This document shows positions 6,491 through 13,232 of a DNA stretch of 13,905 bases, piece after piece. Each line of letters begins with the position of its first letter. The stretch's first letter is position 1. This DNA comes from Brevibacterium picturae (lineage in GTDB: Bacteria; Actinomycetota; Actinomycetes; Actinomycetales; Brevibacteriaceae): contig NZ_JAKDJU010000080.1 of the NCBI RefSeq assembly GCF_030453725.1, positions 1 to 13,905 on the forward strand. Direction: 5' to 3'. The translations under genes were made by a program, and so were the position numbers. Below the pieces are notes generated by a model. The model saw nothing but the letters and a program-made list of their open reading frames with translations, was not told the DNA's origin and ran no database searches.

Positions 6491-7659
6491 TGCCTACACG
6501 AGGACTCTTCGCAACAGCGCTCGGCCTGTGCACGGCGCTGGCGCTCGTCGGCTGCACCTCGGCGAAGGAACCGCCCGAACTCGACCGTGAACCGAACCAG
6601 GCCGGGACCGAACTCGACGCGGTCGACGGCTCCGACATGCAGCTGCCACTGATCGTCGAACCCCTCGAACTCGTGGAACCGGGCTGGGATCTCGACGTCA
6701 AGCACCTCGGCGATGTCTTCCTCTCAGCCGGCATCGGTGACGAACGTCTGGACTTCAGCGCCGTCGACAGCAACGGCACCACACTGTGGCAGGCGCAGCG
6801 CCCCCGGGGCTGCACGGGATTCACCGTGACCGTCGACAGCGAAGGGAATCCACTGGCGGTGCTCACCGACTCCGCCTCCGATCAGAGCTGCAGCACCGAG
6901 GTGACGGCGAGCGCCTACGACCTCGAATCGGGTGAGCAGCGGTGGGGTCCGACTGAGGTGCCCGGCCCGATGCAGGGTCCGGGGACGGTCTTCTCGCCCG
7001 CCGATGACGGCGACAGTGATGGTGGAGGAACTGTGGCACTCGATCCTGACACCGGTGAGGTCGCGGACCAGGGCGCTTCGGATTCTCGTGTGCTCGGCGA
7101 GCATCAGGGTCTGATCCTCAGCGTCGATCACGACACGCTCTCCGCCACTGACGGCGCAGAGACCGCCTGGGAGATTCCGCTGTCGGATCACGACTGGAAG
7201 GCCGAGGGACTCTCAGCATTCCCCGACCAGGTCGACGGCCTGATCCACCTCGACGCGAAGGATGGATCCGGGCCCGTCATCGATGCGCAATCCGGCGAGG
7301 TCCTCGACGACTCCGCCAGCGAGATCGCCCAAGACGCGAACTCGCAGATGGTCATCACGAGAGACGCGCAGGGCCTGACGGTCATCGATGCAACAGGGAT
7401 GAACGAACTCCCGGTCTCTCTGCCCGAGTCCGTGGTCCTCGAAGCTGCCGTCGGCGGACTCATCTACCTGCGCGAGGGCGAGACTCTGCGGGTCCACAAT
7501 GCCGCCACCGGCAGCATCGCCCGAGGCTACCCGGCGCAGGGGTCGGGCACCGTCGCAGTTCCCGACGTCTTCACCTCGAAGGGCTTGGGAACTCTGCGGG
7601 CCGGTGACCGGACCCTGCTGGCCACAGACAGGGTGGTCGAAGAGTCGGCACAGGGGTAG
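6490..7659 (+). CDS. Lipoprotein with PQQ/beta-propeller-like repeats (copy 2)
   Basis: This 389-residue paralogue of the lipoprotein at 3518-4789 has a signal peptide ending in LVGC (lipid-bearing Cys22), a linker, and a propeller-like body. Shared motifs include LWQAQRPRGC (99-108), SAYDLESGEQRWGP (141-154) and a VPGPMQGPGTVF stretch. Unlike copy 1, it has a second body cysteine (Cys134) 26 residues after Cys108. At the aligned position copy 1 has Asp, so only this copy could form that disulfide. It lacks the Ser-rich insert. It ends the operon, overlapping the CcdA-like stop by one base. The likely site is the outer face of the membrane, and its biochemical role is unknown. A BamB-like scaffold, or a sensor or client of the DsbA-like protein, are the obvious options. 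Confidence 0.85.
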   Translation: MPTRGLFATALGLCTALALVGCTSAKEPPELDREPNQAGTELDAVDGSDMQLPLIVEPLELVEPGWDLDVKHLGDVFLSAGIGDERLDFSAVDSNGTTLWQAQRPRGCTGFTVTVDSEGNPLAVLTDSASDQSCSTEVTASAYDLESGEQRWGPTEVPGPMQGPGTVFSPADDGDSDGGGTVALDPDTGEVADQGASDSRVLGEHQGLILSVDHDTLSATDGAETAWEIPLSDHDWKAEGLSAFPDQVDGLIHLDAKDGSGPVIDAQSGEVLDDSASEIAQDANSQMVITRDAQGLTVIDATGMNELPVSLPESVVLEAAVGGLIYLREGETLRVHNAATGSIARGYPAQGSGTVAVPDVFTSKGLGTLRAGDRTLLATDRVVEESAQG

Positions 7660-7675
7660 CGCGGCTGTCTCGACC

Positions 7676-7712
7676 GCCCGAATGTTCGACGCAAAGAAAC
7701 GACTCTTCGGGC
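7676..7712. repeat. Inverted repeat GCCCGAA-N23-TTCGGGC before gntR
   Basis: Perfect 7-bp arms at 7676-7682 and 7706-7712 lie between the lipoprotein stop and the likely gntR start. It could be a weak terminator stem or an operator, and nothing else supports either reading. Confidence 0.3.
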
Positions 7713-7723
7713 AGACTGGTGCC

Positions 7724-8476
7724 ATGGCATCATCTGGGCACATCGATTCGACCGGCAGCAGCACCGGCGGCAGCAACGACCCCGGCCACCGGACGCTGTG
7801 GGCCAGGGTCAAGGCCGATCTTGAGCGGAGGATCAGGCGGGGAGAGTTCGACAGCACTTTCCCGGGCGAATTCGAGCTCTCGAAGCACTACGAGGTCAGC
7901 CGCTCGACGATCCGTGCAGCACTGACACCCCTGCGCCAAGAAGGCCTCGTGACAGCTCAGCCCGGGCGTCCCTCCGAGGTCGTCCATGTCGCCAGGGAGC
8001 GTCGGTTCGGCCCGGTCTACAGCCTGTTCGCTGCGGTCCAGAAATCAGGGATGACACAGCGCAGCACCATCGACGCTGCGGAACTGCGCAAAGATCCCGA
8101 GGTCGCGAAGCGCCTCGGCGTCGGACCCGATGCAGACCTGGTCCACATCGCGAGGATGAGGTACGCCGACGATGAGCCGCTGGCCATCGATCGCGTGTGG
8201 CTGACACACGAAGCACGCGGAGTCCTCGAACAGGATCTGACCCACACCGCCCTCTACGATGCCTTGCAGCGGTGCTGCAATCTCACCCTGACAGCAGGGC
8301 AGGAGACCGTGCATTCGGTCAACCTCACCTCTGAGCAGGCGCGCCGTCTCCACTCTCGGCCCGACTCAGCGGCCTTCTTCATCGAACGCCTGGGCAAGAT
8401 CGACGACCGGGCGCTGGAATGGCGAGAAACTCTCATCCGCGGTGACCGCTTCACCGTCACGACCACCTACCCCTGA
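7724..8476 (+). CDS. GntR-family regulator, HutC type with UTRA domain
   Basis: Starting at the ATG at 7724, the product has 250 residues. Residues 22-86 form the GntR winged helix, with the typical FPGEFELSKHYEVSRSTIR block and LRQEGLV. Residues about 95-245 match the UTRA ligand-binding fold (MRYADDEPLAIDRVWL, then ETLIRGDRFTVTTTY at the end). HutC-type members bind small effectors and repress nearby genes. The frame is open upstream to 7499, inside the lipoprotein gene, and an ATG at 7682 also exists. Neither has a clear ribosome-binding site, and 7724 has none either, so the start is uncertain and possibly leaderless. The tandem GT-N4-AC palindromes before the sulfide-oxidation genes are plausible targets. 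The effector is unknown. Confidence 0.85.
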   Translation: MASSGHIDSTGSSTGGSNDPGHRTLWARVKADLERRIRRGEFDSTFPGEFELSKHYEVSRSTIRAALTPLRQEGLVTAQPGRPSEVVHVARERRFGPVYSLFAAVQKSGMTQRSTIDAAELRKDPEVAKRLGVGPDADLVHIARMRYADDEPLAIDRVWLTHEARGVLEQDLTHTALYDALQRCCNLTLTAGQETVHSVNLTSEQARRLHSRPDSAAFFIERLGKIDDRALEWRETLIRGDRFTVTTTYP

Positions 8477-8533
8477 GTCCCACCGCCTCTCGCCCCTCCT
8501 CACAGCACACCTGACACCGCAGGCTCTGCCCAA

Positions 8534-8656
8534 CACTGCCCGGGCGCGCACGGACGCGCCCTACCACTGTCCGCACCCGGGCACACACTGCCCCTGTCCG
8601 TCGGGCACGCACTGGCCGCGCACCCGACAGTGCTTCCTCGGTCGGGCTCCGCAGTG
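8534..8656. repeat. CACTG/CAGTG-rich intergenic repeat
   Basis: Six CACTG or CAGTG copies occur at 8534, 8565, 8586, 8610, 8628 and 8652. An imperfect direct repeat is visible: 8567-8593 and 8594-8617 both start CTGTCCG and continue CGGGCACnCACTG. The 12-mer CCGACAGTGCTT (8624-8635) is identical to 746-757. This looks like a dispersed intergenic element rather than coding sequence. Confidence 0.4.
8542..8561. terminator. GC-rich hairpin after gntR, possible terminator
   Basis: GGGCGCG (8542-8548) and CGCGCCC (8555-8561) form a perfect 7-bp stem with a 6-nt loop, 65 bp past the gntR stop. No T-tract follows, so termination is only a possibility. Confidence 0.4.
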
Positions 8657-8694
8657 ATCACATTGATGTCCTCCAGGGCTTTCCTCCAGCCATA

Positions 8695-8724
8695 AATGTA
8701 CGTACATTAGAGATGTACGAACAT
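8695..8724. promoter_or_regulatory. Tandem palindromic operator upstream of sulfide cluster
   Basis: AATGTACGTACATT (8695-8708) is a perfect 14-bp palindrome, and ATGTACGAACAT (8713-8724) is a near-copy whose centre lies 17 bp downstream. Both have the form GT-N4-AC, the spacing known for HutC-subfamily GntR sites such as the DasR element. The pair lies 92-121 bp before the GTG at 8816, a suitable place for a repressor. The GntR gene just upstream is the first candidate, though another repressor family is possible. Confidence 0.65.
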
Positions 8725-8800
8725 TTGAACGGACCATCTGCAGAAATTTCCCTGTGCCGTCGGCCAATCGCCGCTCAATCGCGGCGGGCGCCACAGAACC

Positions 8801-8807
8801 AAGGAGG
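8801..8807 (+). promoter_or_regulatory. Ribosome-binding site choosing GTG 8816 over ATG 8822
   Basis: AAGGAGG lies 8 nt before the GTG at 8816 and 14 nt before the ATG at 8822, favouring the GTG. Confidence 0.7.
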
Positions 8808-8815
8808 GATCGACA

Positions 8816-10012
8816 GTGAGCATGCACCATAGGACCGTCGTCATCGGTGGAGGGAACGCGGGCCTCAGCGTGGCTTCCCGTCTGCGCAACGCCGGCCAGG
8901 ACGATGTGGCAGTCATCGAACCGAATACCGAGCACTACTATCAGCCGTTGTGGACGCTCGTCGGCGGCGGCGCGGCCCCGCGCCGGGAAAGCGTTCGCCC
9001 CGAAGCGCAGGTCATGCCGCAGGGAGTTGCCTGGATCAAGGACTCGGCGTCTGAGATCGAGCCCGACGATCACACCGTGAGGCTGGCCTCCGGTGGCGAA
9101 GTCGGTTATGACTACCTCGTCGTCTCTCCCGGCCTGCAGCTCGATTGGGACCGTGTGCCGGGCATGAAGGAGGCCATTGCAGGGCCACAGGCATCGAGCA
9201 ACTACGATTTCGAGTTGGCACCGAAGACGTGGAAGCTCATCAAGGGCATGAAGCGCGGCACTGCCGTGTTCGCCATGCCTTCCGGGCCGATCAAGTGCGC
9301 TGGAGCTCCGCAGAAGATCGCCTATCTGGCGGCCGATCACTGGAGGCAGCAAGGGGTGCTGGATAAGATCCGCGTGGTTCTCGTCCTCCCCACGCCGGGC
9401 ATGTTCGGCGTCGAGGTCTTCGCCAAGGAGCTCAAGAAGGTCGTGGAACGCTACGGCATCGAGGTCCGCTTCAACAGCGAAATCACAGACATCGATGCCG
9501 ACGCTCAGTCCGTGACCATCACAGACAATTCGGCTGAGCGCACCGAACAACTCGACTACACCATGCTCCATGTCGTCCCACCGCAGTCCGCACCTGATTG
9601 GATCAAACACAGTCCCGTGTCGAAGCCCGGTGACCCGAACGGCTACGTCGACATCGATCCCAACACCCTGCAGCACGTGCGCTGGCCCGAGATCTTCTCC
9701 CTCGGCGACGCAGGATCGTCGCCGAACTCGAAGACAGGCGCTGCCATCAGGAAGCAGGCTCCGGTCGTGGTGGAGAACCTGTTGGCAACAATGGAGCACC
9801 GGCCCGTGAACGCCCGCTACGAGGGCTATGCCTCCTGCCCACTGACGACATCGCGAAACACGATGCTCTTGGCGGAGTTCGACTACAGCATGCAGCCGGC
9901 TCCGAGCATCCCGGTCATCGACACCACGCACGAACGTCGCGACATGTGGTATCTCAAGCGCTACGGCCTGCCGGCCATGTACTGGAACCTCATTCTCAAG
10001 GGACGAGCCTGA
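8816..10012 (+). CDS. sqr: Sulfide:quinone oxidoreductase-like flavoprotein
   Basis: This 398-residue FAD-dependent oxidoreductase oxidises sulfide to bound or acceptor persulfide and passes electrons to quinone at the inner membrane face. The N-terminal Rossmann motif is VVIGGGNAGLS (8-18). Two cysteines are in the contexts seen in mitochondrial-type SQR: GPIKCAGAPQKI (Cys161) and YASCPLTT (Cys341), matching the catalytic pair of that family. A second dinucleotide motif region is around FSLGDAG (294-300). The C-terminus has a short amphipathic hydrophobic end (YGLPAMYWNLILKG), expected for quinone and membrane contact. The gene is followed 69 bp later by a persulfide dioxygenase fusion, which supports the assignment over other NADH-dehydrogenase-like flavoproteins. 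Confidence 0.88.
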   Translation: MSMHHRTVVIGGGNAGLSVASRLRNAGQDDVAVIEPNTEHYYQPLWTLVGGGAAPRRESVRPEAQVMPQGVAWIKDSASEIEPDDHTVRLASGGEVGYDYLVVSPGLQLDWDRVPGMKEAIAGPQASSNYDFELAPKTWKLIKGMKRGTAVFAMPSGPIKCAGAPQKIAYLAADHWRQQGVLDKIRVVLVLPTPGMFGVEVFAKELKKVVERYGIEVRFNSEITDIDADAQSVTITDNSAERTEQLDYTMLHVVPPQSAPDWIKHSPVSKPGDPNGYVDIDPNTLQHVRWPEIFSLGDAGSSPNSKTGAAIRKQAPVVVENLLATMEHRPVNARYEGYASCPLTTSRNTMLLAEFDYSMQPAPSIPVIDTTHERRDMWYLKRYGLPAMYWNLILKGRA

Positions 10013-10081
10013 ACTCCCTGCCCGGCACTGCCGCACACAGCAGTACCCCACCCTGCACATGACGAACATCGGAGAATATTC

Positions 10082-11467
10082 ATGCTTCTCGAACGCATCT
10101 ACGACGAAGACCTATCGCAGGCCAGCTATTTCATCGGCTGCCAGCAGACGAATGAAGCCATCGTCATCGACCCTCGGCGGGACGTCTCCGTCTATCTGGA
10201 CCTGGCCCGGTCCAAGGGCATGCGCATCATGCATGTCACAGAGACCCATATTCATGCCGACTACCTCTCCGGGACCCGCGAGCTGGCCGAAGCCACCGAC
10301 GCGACCATCTGGGTCTCGGGCGAAGGCGGACAGGACTGGCAATACGGCTTCGCAGGTCAGCGCCTCTACGACGGCGACACCATCACCGTCGGCAACCTCA
10401 CCCTCGCCGCGGATCACACTCCCGGGCATACTCCTGAACACCTCTCCTTCCGGCTGACCGACGGTGCCGCCGCCGACAAGCCCGGCTACTTCTTCACCGG
10501 CGACTTCGTCTTCGTCGGAGATCTGGGGCGCCCCGATCTGCTCGACGAGGCTGCAGGCGGTGTCGACACCCGATTCGAGGGCGCCAAGCAGCTCTTCCGC
10601 AGCCTGCGCGACAAGCTGCTGGCACTGCCCGATTACGTTCAGATCTTCCCCGCCCACGGTTCCGGCAGCGCCTGCGGCAAAGCCCTAGGCGCCGTTCCCA
10701 CGACCACGGTCGGATACGAACGGAACTTCTCCTGGTGGGGTCGTCATCTCGCAGCCGACGATGAGCAGGGCTTCATCGACGAACTTCTCGAAGGTCAGCC
10801 GGATGCACCGGCCTACTTCTCACGGATGAAGCGGCAGAACCGTGAGGGACCACAGATACTGGGACACCGGAATCCCCTGCAGGAGCTCGACGCCGAGACG
10901 GTGAAGAAGGACGTGGAGGAGGCCACAGTGACCTTCGTCGACACTCGAAACCAGCACCAGGTCCATCAGGGAACCGTCCCCGGGGCGATCAACGTCCCGG
11001 TCGCCGGCAAACCCGCCGCCCATGCCGGTTGGGCCCATGATCCTGAAGCCGATTCGCGTCCACTCGTCCTGCTTGCGAAGGATCAGGACCTCGCACAGCT
11101 GATGTGGGACCACCTGATTCGCGTCGGCATCGACGACGTCACGGGATATGTGACCAGCCTCGACGAACTTCCCGTGGTGGTGCCCGAACTGGTGTCACCA
11201 TCCGATCTGGGCACGACCGACTACGATCTCCTCCTCGATGTCCGCAACGCCTCTGAATATGTCGCGGGGACCATCCCTGGGGCGAAGCAGCTCAGTGCAG
11301 GTCGAGTCCTATGGCACCAGGACGAGCTGCCGACGGACGGGACGATCGTGACGTTCTGTCAGAGCGGAGTTCGCAACTCTGTGGCCGCCAGCGCCCTGCG
11401 CAGAGCCGGTCACCGTGTCGTCGAGCTCGAGGGCAGCTACCTCGGCTGGCAGGCCGCTCAGAAGTAG
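10082..11467 (+). CDS. Persulfide dioxygenase/rhodanese fusion (CstB-like)
   Basis: This 461-residue three-domain protein begins with an ETHE1-type metallo-beta-lactamase-fold persulfide dioxygenase (about 1-250). Its non-heme iron and fold residues are in THIHADY (His56, His58, Asp60), HTPGHTPEH (His116), GDF (Asp141) and AHGSGSACG (His192). A first rhodanese-like domain (about 270-365) has DTRNQHQVHQGTVPGAINVP but no cysteine where the active-site loop should be (LLAKDQD), so it is probably inactive. The second rhodanese (about 375-461) has DVRNASEYVAGTIPGA and an intact loop CQSGVRN (Cys426). This is the layout of Staphylococcus CstB, which turns persulfide into thiosulfate or sulfite. GGAGAA (10071-10076) precedes the ATG. 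The SQR gene before it would supply the persulfide substrate. Confidence 0.92.
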   Translation: MLLERIYDEDLSQASYFIGCQQTNEAIVIDPRRDVSVYLDLARSKGMRIMHVTETHIHADYLSGTRELAEATDATIWVSGEGGQDWQYGFAGQRLYDGDTITVGNLTLAADHTPGHTPEHLSFRLTDGAAADKPGYFFTGDFVFVGDLGRPDLLDEAAGGVDTRFEGAKQLFRSLRDKLLALPDYVQIFPAHGSGSACGKALGAVPTTTVGYERNFSWWGRHLAADDEQGFIDELLEGQPDAPAYFSRMKRQNREGPQILGHRNPLQELDAETVKKDVEEATVTFVDTRNQHQVHQGTVPGAINVPVAGKPAAHAGWAHDPEADSRPLVLLAKDQDLAQLMWDHLIRVGIDDVTGYVTSLDELPVVVPELVSPSDLGTTDYDLLLDVRNASEYVAGTIPGAKQLSAGRVLWHQDELPTDGTIVTFCQSGVRNSVAASALRRAGHRVVELEGSYLGWQAAQK

Positions 11468-11476
11468 GACCGACCT

Positions 11477-11514
11477 CACACGCATCCGGCGCCACCGTGC
11501 GCCGGATGCGTGTG
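11477..11514. terminator. Perfect 16-bp-stem hairpin between dioxygenase and TauE genes
   Basis: The arms CACACGCATCCGGCGC (11477-11492) and its exact complement (11499-11514) enclose a 6-nt loop. It begins 10 bp after the dioxygenase stop, and the exporter ATG follows 21 bp after it. No T-tract follows. It may act as a partial terminator or attenuator that lowers exporter expression, or protect the upstream mRNA end. Confidence 0.65.
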
Positions 11515-11535
11515 CTGTGTCAGATTCCGGAGATC

Positions 11536-12306
11536 ATGAACTTCTCTCTCGCACTCACGTTGGCCCTCGCCCTGGTCATCGGCCTCACCCTGGGGCTGCT
11601 CGGGGGCGGAGGCGCAATTCTCGCTGTCCCGGTGCTCACCTATATCACCGGCCTGGAGCCGGTGCAGGCAATTCCGACCTCGCTGTTCATCGTCGGTGTC
11701 ACGTCGCTGGTCAGCCTGAGCCTGCATGCGGCGAAGAAGCGGGTGGTGTGGCGCACGGGGCTCATATTCGGGGTGGCAGCCATGGTGGGGGCATTCGCCG
11801 GCGGCCGAGCGGGAGCATACGTCCCGGCTCCGGTGCTGATGCTCTCCTTTGCCGCGGTGATGACGGCCGCCGCCATCGCGATGATTCGCGGACGTCGGCA
11901 GACCGGTGACCAGCCTGAGAGGCCACCGGAGCTGCCGATCAGCAAGGTCCTTGCCACCGGCGCAGTGGTCGGACTGGTCTCCGGGTTCGTCGGCGCGGGA
12001 GGGGGCTTCCTCATCGTTCCCGCGCTGGTGCTCTTGGCACGGCTTCCGATGCCACGCGCCGTGGCCACGTCCCTGCTCATCATCACCATGCAGTCTGCGT
12101 CCGGACTGGCCGGCTACGCCCTCTGGACCCCACTCGACTGGTCGCTGGCTGTGGCCATCGCCGGCCTCGCCGTTGCCGGATCCTTCATCGGGTTCTGGCT
12201 CAGCAACAGACTTCCCGACCGGGGCCTGCGCAAGGGATTCGGGGTCTTCGTCCTGGCCGTTGCGGCAGTCGTCGTCATCGAGGAGACGCTGCGGCTCGTC
12301 GGCTGA
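11536..12306 (+). CDS. TauE/SafE-family exporter (probable sulfite exporter)
   Basis: From the ATG at 11536 the product has 256 residues and about eight membrane segments. It has the two-repeat pattern of TauE/SafE permeases: GLLGGGGAILAVPVLTYITG (20-39) in the first half and SGFVGAGGGFLIVPALVLL in the second. The frame is open back to 11311 and contains an ATG at 11506, but those starts fall inside the dioxygenase gene or the hairpin arm at 11499-11514. GGAG (11529-11532) lies only 3 nt before the chosen ATG, a rather short spacing. Next to SQR and persulfide dioxygenase, export of sulfite or a related sulfur oxyanion is the natural role. Family members with other sulfur substrates exist, so the substrate is inferred from context. 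Confidence 0.85.
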   Translation: MNFSLALTLALALVIGLTLGLLGGGGAILAVPVLTYITGLEPVQAIPTSLFIVGVTSLVSLSLHAAKKRVVWRTGLIFGVAAMVGAFAGGRAGAYVPAPVLMLSFAAVMTAAAIAMIRGRRQTGDQPERPPELPISKVLATGAVVGLVSGFVGAGGGFLIVPALVLLARLPMPRAVATSLLIITMQSASGLAGYALWTPLDWSLAVAIAGLAVAGSFIGFWLSNRLPDRGLRKGFGVFVLAVAAVVVIEETLRLVG

Positions 12307-12325
12307 GAGGAGGCTCCCGATGTCC

Positions 12326-12360
12326 TCAGGCCACGCGCTCGGTCATCAGGCCACCCGCTC
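12326..12360. repeat. Near-duplicate of the fdhD 3' end
   Basis: TCAGGCCACGCGCTC (12326-12340) and TCAGGCCACCCGCTC (12346-12360) differ at one base, with a 20-bp period. On the minus strand the second encodes the FdhD end ERVA-stop. The first repeats ERVA-stop directly after, preceded by an ATG overlapping the FdhD stop. It is most simply a small tandem duplication over the stop codon. Confidence 0.55.
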
Positions 12361-13227
12361 CGGGTAGGAGTAGACGTTGAAGCGGCCCCTGCGGTTGAAG
12401 CCGATGACGCTGACTCCCACGCTCTTGCCGTGATCGACGGCGAGCGCCGAGGGTGCGCTGACGGCCGACATCATCGGAATGCCCGCCATCGCGGACTTCT
12501 GGACCAGTTCGAAGGAGGCGCGTGCCGAGACCTGCAGGACGGTCTTCCGCAGGGGCAGACCCTGATTGGCCATGGCCCAGCCGATGACTTTGTCGACGGC
12601 GTTGTGGCGGCCGACGTCTTCGCGGCCGATGAGCAGCTCGGGTTCGGCATTCGGATCCTCGCCGACGGCGAAGAGTGCGGCGGCATGGACTCCTCCGGTC
12701 TTGTCGAAGACCTGCTGCTGCGAGCGCAGCCGGTCCGGCAGTTCGCCGATGCGCGCAGCGCTCAGTAACTCCGGGAACTGGAACTCCGCCTCCTCGTCGA
12801 CATGGAACGATGCCGGGATCAGCGGGTAGGCGGAGGTCTTCGTCACCGCGTCGATGGCCGCAGTGCCACAGATCCCACACGAGGACGAGGTGTAGACGGA
12901 TCTGGCGGGGGCCGCCTCGGCGCTCCAGATTCCGGGTCTCAGTCGCACCCGGGCGACGTTGTAGTTGCGGGATCCATCGGGTTCGAGCCCGGAGGAGAAG
13001 TCGATCTCCTCGATATCGCCCATGGTCGTCACGACCGCCTCGGAGAGGAGGTAGCCGGCGATGAGTTCGACGTCATTGCCGGGGGTGCGCATCGTGACGG
13101 CGAACTGCTCTCCGTTCAGGCGGATCTCGAGCGGCTCCTCGCCGGCCACGGAGTCCGGCCCGGCGGAGAGCTCGCCGGTGGCGTCGAACCTGTGGACTCG
13201 GGCGCGAACGGCCCTGCGCTGCTGCAT
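12346..13227 (-). CDS. fdhD: FdhD, formate dehydrogenase accessory sulfurtransferase
   Basis: FdhD carries sulfur from a cysteine desulfurase to the molybdenum cofactor of formate dehydrogenase. The 293-residue product (E. coli FdhD has about 277) shows the family blocks in order: EEPLEIRLNG (30-39), TPGNDVELIAGYLLSE (48-63), the CGICG loop with Cys117 and Cys120, GREDVGRHNAVDK (201-213), and VSARASFELVQKSAMAGIP (232-250). The frame is open further upstream, but the ATG at 13227 is chosen because it falls 5 bp after the mogA-like stop and leads straight into the conserved N-terminus. An AAGGG about 10 nt upstream is a weak ribosome-binding site. It converges with the TauE gene, 39 bp apart. 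No formate dehydrogenase gene is within the window. Confidence 0.93.
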   Translation of the reverse strand: MQQRRAVRARVHRFDATGELSAGPDSVAGEEPLEIRLNGEQFAVTMRTPGNDVELIAGYLLSEAVVTTMGDIEEIDFSSGLEPDGSRNYNVARVRLRPGIWSAEAAPARSVYTSSSCGICGTAAIDAVTKTSAYPLIPASFHVDEEAEFQFPELLSAARIGELPDRLRSQQQVFDKTGGVHAAALFAVGEDPNAEPELLIGREDVGRHNAVDKVIGWAMANQGLPLRKTVLQVSARASFELVQKSAMAGIPMMSAVSAPSALAVDHGKSVGVSVIGFNRRGRFNVYSYPERVA

Positions 13228-13232
13228 GTCGA

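Larger units (their letters stand above)
8477..8815. other. 339-bp intergenic region between gntR and the sulfide cluster
   Basis: No convincing gene is seen. The first part holds a GC-rich hairpin (8542-8561) and a CACTG/CAGTG-rich stretch (8534-8656). The second part holds the tandem palindromes at 8695-8724 and the leader of the quinone reductase gene with AAGGAGG at 8801-8807. The long minus-strand reading frame across this region is a shadow of the downstream gene. Confidence 0.6.

Noticed and set aside
7676..7712. GntR autoregulatory site upstream of its own gene (GT-TCG-AC near 7684)
   Set aside because: It has a 3-nt rather than 4-nt spacer and no second half-symmetry, so the resemblance to the 8695-8724 sites is too weak to claim.
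8561..10069. A 502-codon minus-strand reading frame opposite the SQR gene
   Set aside because: It mirrors the SQR gene codon pattern, has no recognisable motifs and no supporting start signal, while the plus-strand product has clear flavoprotein motifs. It is a GC-rich shadow frame.
11311..11535. Extended start for the TauE/SafE protein
   Set aside because: The extra residues are not membrane-like and overlap the dioxygenase gene and the hairpin. The family-like N-terminus begins at the ATG at 11536.
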